From JACVRW01 sp963765135 (GTDB taxonomy: Bacteria > Actinomycetota > Thermoleophilia > Solirubrobacterales > Thermoleophilaceae): 64,000 bases of DNA. Below are positions 28,213-36,393 of this stretch, in pieces; position 1 is the first letter of the stretch; each line of letters opens with the position of its first letter. The position numbers and the translations under genes are program-made. The stretch covers positions 620,001 through 684,000 of the forward strand of contig CAVXUX010000003.1 in the NCBI GenBank assembly GCA_963765135.1. The letters are read 5' to 3'. A model generated the notes under the pieces. The model ran no database searches, was not told the origin of the DNA, and saw only the letters and a list, made by a program, of their open reading frames with translations.

Positions 28213-29748
28213 ATGCGAATCAGGAGCTGCACCTGCCGCGATGCGCCCTGGCTCGATCCCCTCTTCGCCGCCGTCGAGATGCGCGCCGTCGACGCCTGGG
28301 CGATCGAGCAGCAGGGGGTGCCCTCGCTCGACCTGATGGAGCGCGCCGGCGAGGGCCTGGCGCGCGTGACGGCCGCCGCCGCGCGGGCCGGGGCCGGTCC
28401 GGGTGGTCGTCGGCAAGGGCAACAACGGCGGCGATGGTCTCGTGGTCGCCCGTGTGCTGCGCGAGGACGGGCACGAGGTGGACGTGCTCGCGGCGGCCGA
28501 CCTCGGTGAGCTCCAAGGGGACGCGCTCGCCAACCTCCAGCGCCTGCCGGCGCCCAGCCGCGAGCCTTTCGCCGCCGAGCGGTTGAGCGGCTCCGGCGCC
28601 ATCGTCGATGCCCTGCTCGGCACCGGCTTCGCGGGCGCGCCGCGCGAGCCGCTCGCCTCCGCGATCGCCGCGATCAACGCCCAGGACGCCCCGGTGGTCG
28701 CCTGCGACGTGCCCTCCGGCGTCGACGCCAGCACCGGCGAGGTCGAGACGGAGGCCGTCCGCGCCGCCGTCACCGCCACCTTCCACGGCCCCAAGCTCGG
28801 CCTCTACGTCAACCCCGGCAAGGAGCACGCCGGCCGCGTCGAGGTCGTCGAGATCGGCGTCCCGCGCGGCGCGCCGGGCGCCGCGCGACGGGCTGATCTC
28901 GGAACGCGTCCTCGACCTCTACCCGCGCCGCACGCCGGCGGGATCGAAGTTCGTGTCGGGTGTGCTGGTGGTCGTCGGCGGCTCGCGCGGCCTGACCGGC
29001 GCGCCGACGATGACGGCCCGCTCGGCCCAGCGCGCCGGCGCCGGCTACGTCCAGGTGGCGGTGCCCGAGTCCGCGCAGCCGGCGCTGGACATGCGCCTGC
29101 TCGAGCAGATGACCCGCGGGCTTCCGGAAGCGGACGGCTTCCACACCCCGGCCGGCGTCGAGGTCGTCGAGGAGATGGCCGAGCGCGCCGGCGCCGTGGC
29201 GCTCGGCCCCGGCCTCGGCCGCGCCCAGACCGCCCAGGAGTTCGCCCGGGCGGTCGCGCGCGCCGTTGCGGTGCCGCTGCTGATCGACGCCGACGGCCTC
29301 AACGCCCACGCCGGGCAGCTCGAGGCGCTGCAGAGAGCGCCAGGCGCCCACCGTGCTCACGCCCCACGAGGGCGAGCTCGGCCGGCTGCTCGATCGCCCC
29401 TCCGACGAGATCGCCCGGCACCGGCTGGCCTCCGTGCGCGAGGCGGCCGAGCGCAGCGGCGCGGTCGTCCTGCTCAAGGGCGACGACACGATCGTCGCCC
29501 TGCCAGGCGGCGAGACCGCGGTCAACCCGGGCGGAACCCCCGCGCTCGCCACGGCGGGCACCGGCGACGTCCTCTCCGGCCTGATCGGCGCGCTGCTGGC
29601 CAAGCGCCTCGACGGCTTCGAGGCCGCCTGCCTGGGCGCGCTCGCCCACGTGCTGGCCGCCCGCGCCGCGGCGGCCCGCTTCGGCGCCGACCACGTCATG
29701 GCCGGCGACGTGATCGACGCGCTGCCCCACGGCCTGACGCTCCGATAG
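28213..29748 (+). CDS. nnrD: bifunctional NAD(P)H-hydrate epimerase / ADP-dependent dehydratase, three frameshifts
   Basis: This enzyme repairs hydrated NAD(P)H. The N-terminal epimerase (YjeF_N) begins MRIRSCTCRD, then WLDPLFAAVEMRAVDAWAIE and, after a shift near 28395, VVVGKGNNGGDGLVVARVL and DVPSGVDASTGEVE. The C-terminal kinase-like dehydratase follows a second shift near 28885: LVVVGGSRGLTGAPTMTARS, LLIDADGLNAHAG. A third shift near 29340 leads to VLTPHEGELGRLL and the ATP loop TAGTGDVLSGLIGALLA. All three shifts are single extra bases with nothing missing. The bifunctional nnrE-nnrD form and its place before alr are standard in actinobacteria. Confidence 0.88.
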
Positions 29749-29760
29749 TCTCGCCGCGGC

Positions 29761-30219
29761 ATGCCAGAGGTGCGCGACATCATGGACTCCGACCCCGCGA
29801 CGGTAAGCCCCGACACGCCGGTCGAGGAGATCGTCGCGGTGCTGCGCGACCACGGGATCCCGGGCGTGCCCGTAGTGGACGGCGACGGGCGCTGCGTGGG
29901 GATCGTGACCGAGGCCGACCTGGTACTCCCCGACGACCAGGGCGACCTCCACCTGCCGCACTACATCAACCTTTTCGGGGGCACGGTCTTCCTCGAGCCG
30001 CTGGGGCGCTACGAGCAGCGCCTGCGCAAGGCGTTCGCCTCCACGGCCGAGGACATGATGACCCGCGAGCCCGACACGGTCGCACCGGACGCGACCGCCA
30101 AGGAGGCCGCGCGCCTGATCCACGACACCGGGCACAACCGCCTGCCGGTCGTGGACGACGCCGGGCGTCTCGTCGGCGTGGTCACGCGCCTGGACGTGCT
30201 CGGCGCCCTCGCGGCGTGA
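29761..30219 (+). CDS. CBS-pair domain protein, 152 aa
   Basis: Two CBS motifs in tandem: VRDIMDSDPATVSPDTPVEE with IPGVPVVDGDGRCVGIVTEA, and DMMTREPDTVAPDATAKEAA with NRLPVVDDAGRLVGVVTRLD. CBS pairs bind adenosine nucleotides and usually sense energy charge. A 30-residue insertion with YINLFGGTVFLEPLGRYEQR is found in many bacterial members. It sits between nnrD and alr, and its TGA overlaps the alr GTG. Confidence 0.88.
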   Translation: MPEVRDIMDSDPATVSPDTPVEEIVAVLRDHGIPGVPVVDGDGRCVGIVTEADLVLPDDQGDLHLPHYINLFGGTVFLEPLGRYEQRLRKAFASTAEDMMTREPDTVAPDATAKEAARLIHDTGHNRLPVVDDAGRLVGVVTRLDVLGALAA

Positions 30220-31259
30220 ACGCACCCGAGCGCGCTCTGGCCACCATCGAGCTGGGCGCGATCGAGCGCAACTGCGCGCGCCTGCCCAAGCCGCTCTGCG
30301 CGGTCGTCAAGAGCGACGGCTACGGGCACGGCCCGGTCGCCGCGGCCGCGCTGGCGGGGGGCGCCACCTGGCTCGCCGTCGCCGCCGCCGAGGAGGCCGC
30401 CGAGCTGCGCCGCCAGGGGATCGACGCGCCGATCCTCGTGATGGGCGCGCTCACGCCGGACGAGCTGCGCGTGGCGGTGGACGCGAACGCTGACGTCGTG
30501 GCCTGGACCGAGGAGGTCGCCGAGGCCGCCCCGCGCGTGCACGTGAAGCTCGACACCGGGATGGGCCGGCTCGGCACCAAGGACCGCGAGCTGGCCCTGC
30601 GGCTGGCGCTGCGGCCCAACGTGGTCGGGCTGATGACGCACTTCGCGACCGCCGACGACCTAGGCGACGACCTGTTCGGCACCCAGCTGGAGGCCTTCCG
30701 CGAGTTCGTCGAGGCGGTCGGCCGCGACGACCTGATCGTCCATGCCGCCAACAGCGCCGCCGCGCTGCGCGAGCCGGCGAGCCACTTCGACCTCGTGCGC
30801 TGCGGGATCGCCATCTACGGGATGGACCCGTTCGGTGAGGACCCGGCAGCCCACGGGCTCGAGCCGGCGCTGTCGCTGCGCTCCTGGGTCGGGGCGGTGC
30901 GCCGCTTCGAGGCGGGCGACTCGGCCGGCTACGGGCGCCGCTGGACGGCCTCGGAGCCGACCTGGGTCGCCACCGTCCCGATCGGCTACGGCGACGGTTG
31001 GCGGCGTTCGCTGACCAACAACTGCGACGTGCTGATCCGCGGGCGGCGGTACCCGCTGGTCGGCACGGTCAGCATGGACAACGTGACCGTGGCGCTCGGG
31101 CCGGACACGGACGTGGCGGTGGGGGACGAGGTGGTCCTGATCGGCGTGCAGGGCGAGGAGCGCATACTGGCCGAGGAGGTGGCGCGCCGGCTGGACACGA
31201 TCAACTACGAGGTCACCTGCGCGCTGACGCCGCGGGTGCACCGCCGGCACCTGCCGTGA
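30216..31259 (+). CDS. alr: alanine racemase
   Basis: Alr makes D-alanine for peptidoglycan. GTG at 30216 overlaps the CBS stop. PLP Lys32 is in LCAVVKSDGYGHGPVAAAAL. The barrel shows VHVKLDTGMGRLG, THFATADD, ANSAAALREP and VRCGIAIYGMDPFG. The C-terminal domain has the second-base Tyr of SAGYGRRWTA and PIGYGDGWRRSL, then GTVSMDN. The full set of active-site residues is present. The length, 347 aa, is slightly short. Confidence 0.95.
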   Translation: MNAPERALATIELGAIERNCARLPKPLCAVVKSDGYGHGPVAAAALAGGATWLAVAAAEEAAELRRQGIDAPILVMGALTPDELRVAVDANADVVAWTEEVAEAAPRVHVKLDTGMGRLGTKDRELALRLALRPNVVGLMTHFATADDLGDDLFGTQLEAFREFVEAVGRDDLIVHAANSAAALREPASHFDLVRCGIAIYGMDPFGEDPAAHGLEPALSLRSWVGAVRRFEAGDSAGYGRRWTASEPTWVATVPIGYGDGWRRSLTNNCDVLIRGRRYPLVGTVSMDNVTVALGPDTDVAVGDEVVLIGVQGEERILAEEVARRLDTINYEVTCALTPRVHRRHLP

Positions 31260-32650
31260 CCGACGCCTGGATCGTCGGCGGCTCGCTGCGCGACGAGCTG
31301 CTGGGACGCCCGGTGCGCGACGTCGACGTCGCGGTCGCCGGCGACCCCGCCCGCGCGGCGCAGGCGCTGGCGGAGCAGGTGCGTGGACCCGTGTTCCGGC
31401 TGTCGGAGGCGTTCGGGGCATGGCGGGTGATCGACCGCCGGGCCGAGCGGGTGTACGACTTCGCGCCGCTGCAGGGCGAGACCATCGAGAGCGACCTGCG
31501 CAAGCGAGACTTCACGATCAACGCGATGGCGCGCGCGGTCGAGCTGGACGCGCTGGGCGCGACCGGGGGCGAAGCGGTCGGCGGCGAAGCCGCCCCTCTG
31601 ATCGACCCGCTCGGCGGCCGCGCCGACCTCGACTCGCGCACCCTGCGCGTCCTCGGCCCCGAGGCCTACGAGAGCGACCCCCTGCGGACGCTCCGCCTGG
31701 CCCGCTTCGCGGCCGAGCTCGGCTTCGCCCCCGATCCCGAGACCGAGCGCCTCACCCAAGCGGCCGCCCCGCGCGTGACCGATGCGGCCGGCGAGCGTGT
31801 CTTCGGCGAGCTGCGCCGCCTCCTGATCGCGGACGGCGCCCTCGCCGGCCTCGAGCTGACCGATCGGCTCGGCGTGCTGGACGCCGTGATGCCCGAGCTG
31901 ACCGCCCTCCACGGCGTCGACCAGAGCGACTACCACCACCTCGACGTCTACGACCACACGCTCGAGGTGCTCGGCCAGCAGATCGAGATCGAGACCCGCC
32001 TCGACGAGCTGTTCGGGGCGGACGCCACCCGCCTGCGCGGCGTGCTGGCCGAGCCGCTCGGCGACGAGCTCACCCGCGGCGAGGCGCTGCGCTTCGGGGC
32101 GCTCGTGCACGACATCGGCAAGCCGGCCACGCGCGACGTGCGCGCCGACGGCCGCATCACCTTCATGGGCCACGACGCCCTCGGCGAGCACATGGTGCAC
32201 GACCTCTGCCGCCGCCTGCGCACCAGCGAGCGCTTCGCCCGCTTCCTGGCGGGGCTGACCCGCCACCACCTCGTGCTCGGCTTCCTCGTCCACGAGCGCC
32301 CGCTCGACCGCGCGCAGGTGTACCGCTACCTGCGCCGCACGGCTCCCTTGGAGGTGGAGGTGACGCTGCTGTCCTGCGCCGACCGGCTCGCCACGCGCGG
32401 GCGCCGCGCCGACGAGGCCACCGCCGTTCACCTCGAGCTCGCGGCCGAGCTGATGACGGCCGCGCTCGACTGGCGCGAGCACGGCCCGCCCCGGGTGCCC
32501 GTGCGCGGCGACGAGCTGGCCGAGGAGCTCGGGATCGAGCCCGGCCCGGAGCTCGGCCGGCTGCTCGGGGAGCTGGAGGAGGCCGCCTACGTGGGCGACG
32601 CCGGCACCCGGGAGCAGGCGATCGCGCTGGCGCGTAGGCTGCGCGCGTGA
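31256..32650 (+). CDS. CCA-adding enzyme-like tRNA nucleotidyltransferase with HD domain
   Basis: 464 aa. GTG at 31256 overlaps the alr stop. The nucleotidyltransferase head reads WIVGGSLRDELLGRPVRDVD with catalytic Asp-x-Asp in DVDVAVAG, then KRDFTINAMARAVE and the RNA-binding helix DPLRTLRLARFAAELGF. The C-terminal half carries an HD phosphohydrolase domain (VHDIGKPATRDVRAD). This layout matches class II CCA/poly(A) polymerase proteins with HD as in actinobacteria, which repair tRNA 3' ends. Whether it adds CCA, or only part of it, cannot be told. The neighbouring tsaE/tsaB genes usual in actinobacteria are absent. Confidence 0.85.
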   Translation: MTDAWIVGGSLRDELLGRPVRDVDVAVAGDPARAAQALAEQVRGPVFRLSEAFGAWRVIDRRAERVYDFAPLQGETIESDLRKRDFTINAMARAVELDALGATGGEAVGGEAAPLIDPLGGRADLDSRTLRVLGPEAYESDPLRTLRLARFAAELGFAPDPETERLTQAAAPRVTDAAGERVFGELRRLLIADGALAGLELTDRLGVLDAVMPELTALHGVDQSDYHHLDVYDHTLEVLGQQIEIETRLDELFGADATRLRGVLAEPLGDELTRGEALRFGALVHDIGKPATRDVRADGRITFMGHDALGEHMVHDLCRRLRTSERFARFLAGLTRHHLVLGFLVHERPLDRAQVYRYLRRTAPLEVEVTLLSCADRLATRGRRADEATAVHLELAAELMTAALDWREHGPPRVPVRGDELAEELGIEPGPELGRLLGELEEAAYVGDAGTREQAIALARRLRA

Positions 32651-33618
32651 TCGTAGATTCGGCGGTCTACGAGGGCGGGCGGCGGCGCGATGGCGACGTG
32701 GGCGTGCACGAGGCGATGGAGGCCTGCCACGATCCGAACTGCTTCGCCTGGATCGGCCTGTACGAGCCTTCCGAGGAGGAGTTCGAGTCGATCCGCGCCG
32801 AGTTCGACCTGCACCCGCTGGCGGTGGAGGACGCGATCCACGCGCATCAGCGGCCGAAGCTCGAGGTCTTCGGGGACATGGTCTTCATCGTGCTCAAGAC
32901 CGCCCGCTACGTGGACCCCAAGGAGGTGATCAAGCTCGGCGAGATCCTGATCTTCCTCGGCCACGACTACGTCATCACCGTGCGGCACGGCGAGGCGAGC
33001 GAGCTGGGCCCCGTCCGCAGGCAGCTGGAGGACCAGCCCGAGCTGCTGCAGCACGGGCCCGGCGCCGTGCTGCACTCGATCGTCGACCGGGTGGTGGACG
33101 ACTATATGCCCGCGATCGCCGGCCTCGGTGAGGACATCGACGAGGTCGAGGACCAGGTCTTCTCCGGGGCGCGCACCAACGCCGCCGAGCGCATCTACAA
33201 GCTCAAGCGCGAGGTGCTCCAGTTCGAGCACGGGGTCGGGCCGCTGGTGGACCCGGTCGACCGGCTCTCGCGCGGCAAGTACGCCGTGATCCACCCCGAG
33301 GTGCGGACCTACTTCCGCGACGTGAACGACCACCTGCTGCGCGCTCACGACCAGCTCGAGAGCTTCCGCGACCTGCTCACGAGCGTCCTGCAGGCCAACC
33401 TGACCCAGGTCAGCGTGCGCCAGAACGAGGACATGCGCAAGATCTCGGCCTACGTCGCCATGGCGGCCGTTCCGACGCTGATCGCCGGCATCTACGGCAT
33501 GAACTTCGATCACATGCCTGAGCTGACCTGGGAGGCCGGCTACCCGATGGCGCTGGCCCTGATGGCGAGCATCGTCGGCTTCCTGTTCTGGCGGTTCAAG
33601 CGGGCCGGCTGGCTGTAG
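32647..33618 (+). CDS. corA: CorA-family magnesium/cobalt transporter
   Basis: 323 aa. A long soluble N-terminal funnel domain (WIGLYEPSEEEFESIRAEFD; HPLAVEDAIHAHQRPKLEVF) is followed by a charged stalk helix and two C-terminal membrane helices. The signature GMN selectivity motif is in AGIYGMNFDHMPEL, and the C terminus is basic (FKRAGWL). CorA forms pentamers that let Mg2+ in when cytoplasmic Mg2+ is low. Its ATG overlaps the preceding stop, so it ends the big operon. Confidence 0.93.
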   Translation: MIVDSAVYEGGRRRDGDVGVHEAMEACHDPNCFAWIGLYEPSEEEFESIRAEFDLHPLAVEDAIHAHQRPKLEVFGDMVFIVLKTARYVDPKEVIKLGEILIFLGHDYVITVRHGEASELGPVRRQLEDQPELLQHGPGAVLHSIVDRVVDDYMPAIAGLGEDIDEVEDQVFSGARTNAAERIYKLKREVLQFEHGVGPLVDPVDRLSRGKYAVIHPEVRTYFRDVNDHLLRAHDQLESFRDLLTSVLQANLTQVSVRQNEDMRKISAYVAMAAVPTLIAGIYGMNFDHMPELTWEAGYPMALALMASIVGFLFWRFKRAGWL

Positions 33619-33629
33619 GCTGCGCGCGC

Positions 33630-34040
33630 ATGGCGGACGACTGCATCTTCTGCAAGATCGTGGCCGGCGAGCTGCCCTCGGAGATGGTCCAGGAGGACGA
33701 GCACACGGTCGCCTTCATGGACCTCAACCCGTGGACGCGCGGGCACGCCCTCGTGGTGCCGCGCAGGCACTCGCGCAACCTCTACGAGATCGACGACGCC
33801 GACCTCGGCCACGCCGCCGCGGCGTCCCGTCGACTCGCCCTGCGCATGCGCGACGCGCTCGGCTGCGACGGCGTGAACCTGCTCAACTGCTGCGAGCCGG
33901 CGGCGTGGCAGACGGTCTTTCACACGCATATCCACGTGATCCCGCGCTACGACGGCGATCCGCTCCAGCTCCCGGTCCGGCCGCACCAGGCCGAGCAGGA
34001 CGAGCTGGCGGCGGTTGCCGCCCAGCTGCGAACTGGGTGA
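33630..34040 (+). CDS. HIT-family nucleotide-binding protein
   Basis: 136 aa with the histidine triad QTVFHTHIHVIPRYDGDPLQ and the N-terminal zinc-type segment DDCIFCKIVAGELPS. The short length and motif match the HinT/Hit-like branch that hydrolyses AMP-lysine-type phosphoramidates or diadenosine compounds in the cytoplasm. It begins 11 bp after corA, but the 127-bp gap after it, with a GCCGGC-TTC-GCCGGC hairpin at 34090-34104, may mark its terminator. Confidence 0.9.
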   Translation: MADDCIFCKIVAGELPSEMVQEDEHTVAFMDLNPWTRGHALVVPRRHSRNLYEIDDADLGHAAAASRRLALRMRDALGCDGVNLLNCCEPAAWQTVFHTHIHVIPRYDGDPLQLPVRPHQAEQDELAAVAAQLRTG

Positions 34041-34167
34041 CTTTTTGCGCGCTTCTGGCGCCGTGTGCTGGTAGTTTGGTGCCCGTTGGGCCGGCTTCGC
34101 CGGCGTAGTTCGTTACATGCGTGCATCGGGACTCGCAGTGCCGGGCACACGCAGGAAGGGGCAGCAC

Positions 34168-34371
34168 GTGCCTACCGGAACCGTGAAGTGGTTCAACGAC
34201 GAGAAGGGCTACGGCTTCATCACTCCCGACGATGGAGACCGCGACCTGTTCGTCCACTACACCGGCATAGATGGCCAAGGCTTCAAGTCGCTCGCCGAGA
34301 ACTCCAAGGTGGAGTACGAGGAGGAGACGGGCGACAAGGGACCAAAGGCGGTGAATGTGCGCCTCATCTGA
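34168..34371 (+). CDS. cold-shock domain protein
   Basis: 67 aa, one OB-fold cold-shock domain: GTVKWFNDEKGYGFITPDDG includes RNP1 (KGYGFI) and RNP2 lies in RDLFVHYTGI. GTG at 34168 follows a purine-rich AGGAAGG ribosome-binding site. CspA-like proteins bind single-stranded RNA and act as RNA chaperones. The leader from the HIT stop is 127 bases and holds a stable hairpin (34090-34104), as is common for csp genes, though no promoter is clear. IF-1 follows 14 bp on. Confidence 0.92.
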   Translation: MPTGTVKWFNDEKGYGFITPDDGDRDLFVHYTGIDGQGFKSLAENSKVEYEEETGDKGPKAVNVRLI

Positions 34372-34385
34372 GGCGCCTCCCAATC

Positions 34386-34604
34386 GTGCCCAAGGAAGAA
34401 AAGATCGAGATGGAGGGCGAGATCGTCGAGGCCCTCCCAAACACGATGTTCAAGGTCCAGCTCGACAATGGGCACGAAGTCCTCGGACACATCTCCGGGA
34501 AGATGCGGCGGCACTACATCCGCATTCTGCCCGGTGACCGAGTCAAGATCGAGCTATCTCCGTACGACCTCGACCGGGGGCGAATCACCTACAGGTACAA
34601 GTAA
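34386..34604 (+). CDS. infA: translation initiation factor IF-1
   Basis: 72 aa from GTG at 34386. The sequence KEEKIEMEGEIVEALPNTMF, then VLGHISGKMRRHYIRILPGD and ELSPYDLDRGRITYRYK is IF-1 almost to consensus; it binds the ribosomal A site during initiation. In most actinobacteria infA stands before rpmJ-rpsM, but here it follows the cold-shock gene and neither rpmJ nor rpsM is near. Whether a second copy sits in the ribosomal cluster elsewhere cannot be known from this window. Confidence 0.93.
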   Translation: MPKEEKIEMEGEIVEALPNTMFKVQLDNGHEVLGHISGKMRRHYIRILPGDRVKIELSPYDLDRGRITYRYK

Positions 34605-34650
34605 GGAGGGCGCGCAACTCGGCCTCGGTCCGAGTGTTGCAATCCCGGCC

Positions 34651-35358
34651 ATGATGCGAATCCTGCTGCTGATTTCCGCTGTCCTGCTGGCGCTTGCGCT
34701 GGCTCCCGCCGCGTCGGCTCGAGTCGTCGAGGTCGGCACGGTGCCGAACAGCACCGTCAAGCCGAGCTGCCCGGCCGACCCCTGCGAGGCCGCCGTGCGC
34801 GTGACGGCGATCCAGGGCCACCAGGCCGGCGGGCGCAAGAACCCGTACTACATCCGCCGGGACGGCTACATCGTCGCGTTCACGGTCCAGCTGTCGAAGC
34901 CCAGCGACGAGCAGATGGCGTTCTTCAACGACAACTTCGGCACCCCGCCGCAGGTGCGGCTGTCGGTCATGCGCCGGGGCGACACGCACAAGACGCGCCT
35001 CAACTACCGCCTCATCTCGCAGACCGACCTGTACGACGTGGACAGGTACCTCGGCTCCACCCCCACGTTCGTGATCGACCCGCCGCTGCGCGTGAAGAAG
35101 ACGAACTGGCTCGCGATCACGGTGCCGACCTGGGCGCCGATCTTCGCCAACAACCTGACCAGCTCGGACTGGTGGCGTTCGTCGCGCGCGAAGGGCAAGT
35201 GCGAGCCGCCGGACAGCCTGCAGCCGTTCTCGCTCCAGGTGCTGCGCAAGGTCAGCGTCTTCGGGTGCACCTACCACGGCGCGCGGCTGCTCTACTCGGC
35301 CACCTACATCCCGGATCCACACCCGACCGTCAAGACCGACGAGGACGAGCCCAACTAG
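34651..35358 (+). CDS. secreted protein of unknown function, 235 aa
   Basis: ATG at 34651 (MMRILLLISAVLLALALAPA) gives a clear signal peptide cleaved after ASA. The mature part starts RVVEVGTVPNSTVKPSCPAD and has at least four cysteines (CPADPC, KGKCEPP and FGCTYHG), which may form disulphides outside the cell. It is beta-rich, with no motif I recognise, and ends in an acidic tail (TDEDEPN). The cysteine pattern and signal argue for a real exported protein. It stands alone. Confidence 0.75.
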   Translation: MMRILLLISAVLLALALAPAASARVVEVGTVPNSTVKPSCPADPCEAAVRVTAIQGHQAGGRKNPYYIRRDGYIVAFTVQLSKPSDEQMAFFNDNFGTPPQVRLSVMRRGDTHKTRLNYRLISQTDLYDVDRYLGSTPTFVIDPPLRVKKTNWLAITVPTWAPIFANNLTSSDWWRSSRAKGKCEPPDSLQPFSLQVLRKVSVFGCTYHGARLLYSATYIPDPHPTVKTDEDEPN

Positions 35359-35406
35359 ACGGGTTAGGGCCTTTCGCCGGCAACCCGCCCGCGCTAGCAT
35401 CGACTC

Positions 35407-35754
35407 GTGACCACGGAGGGGTGGATCTTCATGGTCGGCTTTCGGGTTTTCGACGTCGGCCTGCTGGTCGTGTGGCTGATCTGGTTCTTCAGGCTGCGCG
35501 ATGACGACGACGATTCCCACGGCGACGACGGCGGCGGGGGCGAAGGCCCCGAGCCGCGGCCGGGCAAGGACGGCCCGGGCGGAGACGGCATCCGGCTGCC
35601 GCTGGGCCGCTGGGGCCTCGGCCACGGGCGCGACCGCTCCCACGACGGCCCGGCACGCCCCTCCCGGCGCCGTGGCGCGGAACCACCGCTGCGCCAGCCG
35701 CTGCCGTCGCGGGTCAGACGGCCGCGGTCGCCGGTGCCGGCGCACCGGAGCTGA
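35407..35754 (+). CDS. small single-pass membrane protein, 115 aa
   Basis: MTTEGWIFMVGFRVFDVGLL begins a membrane helix (VVWLIWFF), followed by a very acidic patch (DDDDDSHGDDGGGGEG) and a Pro/Arg-rich tail. The composition after the helix is low-complexity and disordered. No family is recognised. It is convergent with the lipoprotein gene at 35758. Translation in this GC-rich reading is plausible but not proved. Confidence 0.5.
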   Translation: MTTEGWIFMVGFRVFDVGLLVVWLIWFFRLRDDDDDSHGDDGGGGEGPEPRPGKDGPGGDGIRLPLGRWGLGHGRDRSHDGPARPSRRRGAEPPLRQPLPSRVRRPRSPVPAHRS

Positions 35755-35757
35755 GGG

Positions 35758-36081
35758 CTAGCCGCAGGCCCCCGGATTGTCGTTGCAGAAGTCCTCGAAG
35801 CGCTCCGCCGGGCTGTCCTCCGGCGGAGGCGTGTCGTTCTCGGGCGTGTCCGGGGTGGTCTCCGTGGGCGTGTCCGGGCTCGCCGTGCCGCCGTCCGTGG
35901 GCGGTGGGGTGGTCTCGGTGGTGGGGGTCGTCTCGGTCGGCGGGGGCTCCGGGTCCGTCTCCGGGATCGTCAGCTCGGGCGCCGTGGGCGGCGAGCCGGC
36001 GTTCGACTCCTCGTCGCCGCCGCATCCGGCGGCCGTGACGGCCAGGACCAGCAGCAGCAGCGCGCCGAGGCGCGCGATCAG
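35758..36081 (-). CDS. Thr/Pro-rich lipoprotein
   Basis: The reading frame has a short hydrophobic lead (IARLGALLLLVLAV) and lipobox TAAGC, then about 80 residues of Thr, Pro, Glu and Asp (repeats of ETTPTTE type), ending RFEDFCNDNPGACG. No ATG/GTG/TTG fits; a CTG at 36081 overlapping the upstream TGA (CTGA) gives exactly the lipoprotein lead, so I infer that start. The C-terminal cysteine pair could close a small loop. Function is unknown; it probably decorates the membrane surface. Confidence 0.5.
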   Translation of the reverse strand: MIARLGALLLLVLAVTAAGCGGDEESNAGSPPTAPELTIPETDPEPPPTETTPTTETTPPPTDGGTASPDTPTETTPDTPENDTPPPEDSPAERFEDFCNDNPGACG

Positions 36082-36347
36082 CGCTCGACCGCCGGCAGCC
36101 GCCGGCCGCAGTGAGGGCAGTCGTTGAGGTCCTTCTGGACCAGCTGCTCGAGGGAGCATCCGCACAGGCGCAGGTTCTCGACCGAGTAGGGCAGGTTGCT
36201 GGGCGAAGGCGCCAGCGGCAGCACCGCGCTCACCACCTTCAGCTCCTCGCCGCTCTCGCGGTCGACGTACCGCTTGCCCGGCTCGGCCTCGCGGATGATC
36301 TCGCGGTCCGAGCGGGCTCGCAGGCGATACTTCTGGCGGGCGGGCAT
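36078..36347 (-). CDS. zinc-ribbon-like hypothetical protein, 89 aa
   Basis: ATG at 36347 (MPARQKYRLRARSDREIIRE) is chosen because an ATG at 36401 would run into the divergent glycosyltransferase start. The body is charged; the C-terminal half holds CGCSLEQLVQKDLNDCPHCG, a C-x-C plus C-x-x-C arrangement of a likely zinc ribbon. It is translated into the lipoprotein gene by start-stop overlap. No family is recognised. Confidence 0.6.
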   Translation of the reverse strand: MPARQKYRLRARSDREIIREAEPGKRYVDRESGEELKVVSAVLPLAPSPSNLPYSVENLRLCGCSLEQLVQKDLNDCPHCGRRLPAVER

Positions 36348-36393
36348 GGGCGCGGAAGGATAGCTGCCGATATCCCGGAAAGATCCACCGTCG

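Noticed and set aside
34081..34167. Possible tRNA or riboswitch in the cold-shock leader
   Set aside because: Only one short hairpin (GCCGGC-TTC-GCCGGC); no cloverleaf, CCA end or conserved riboswitch blocks.
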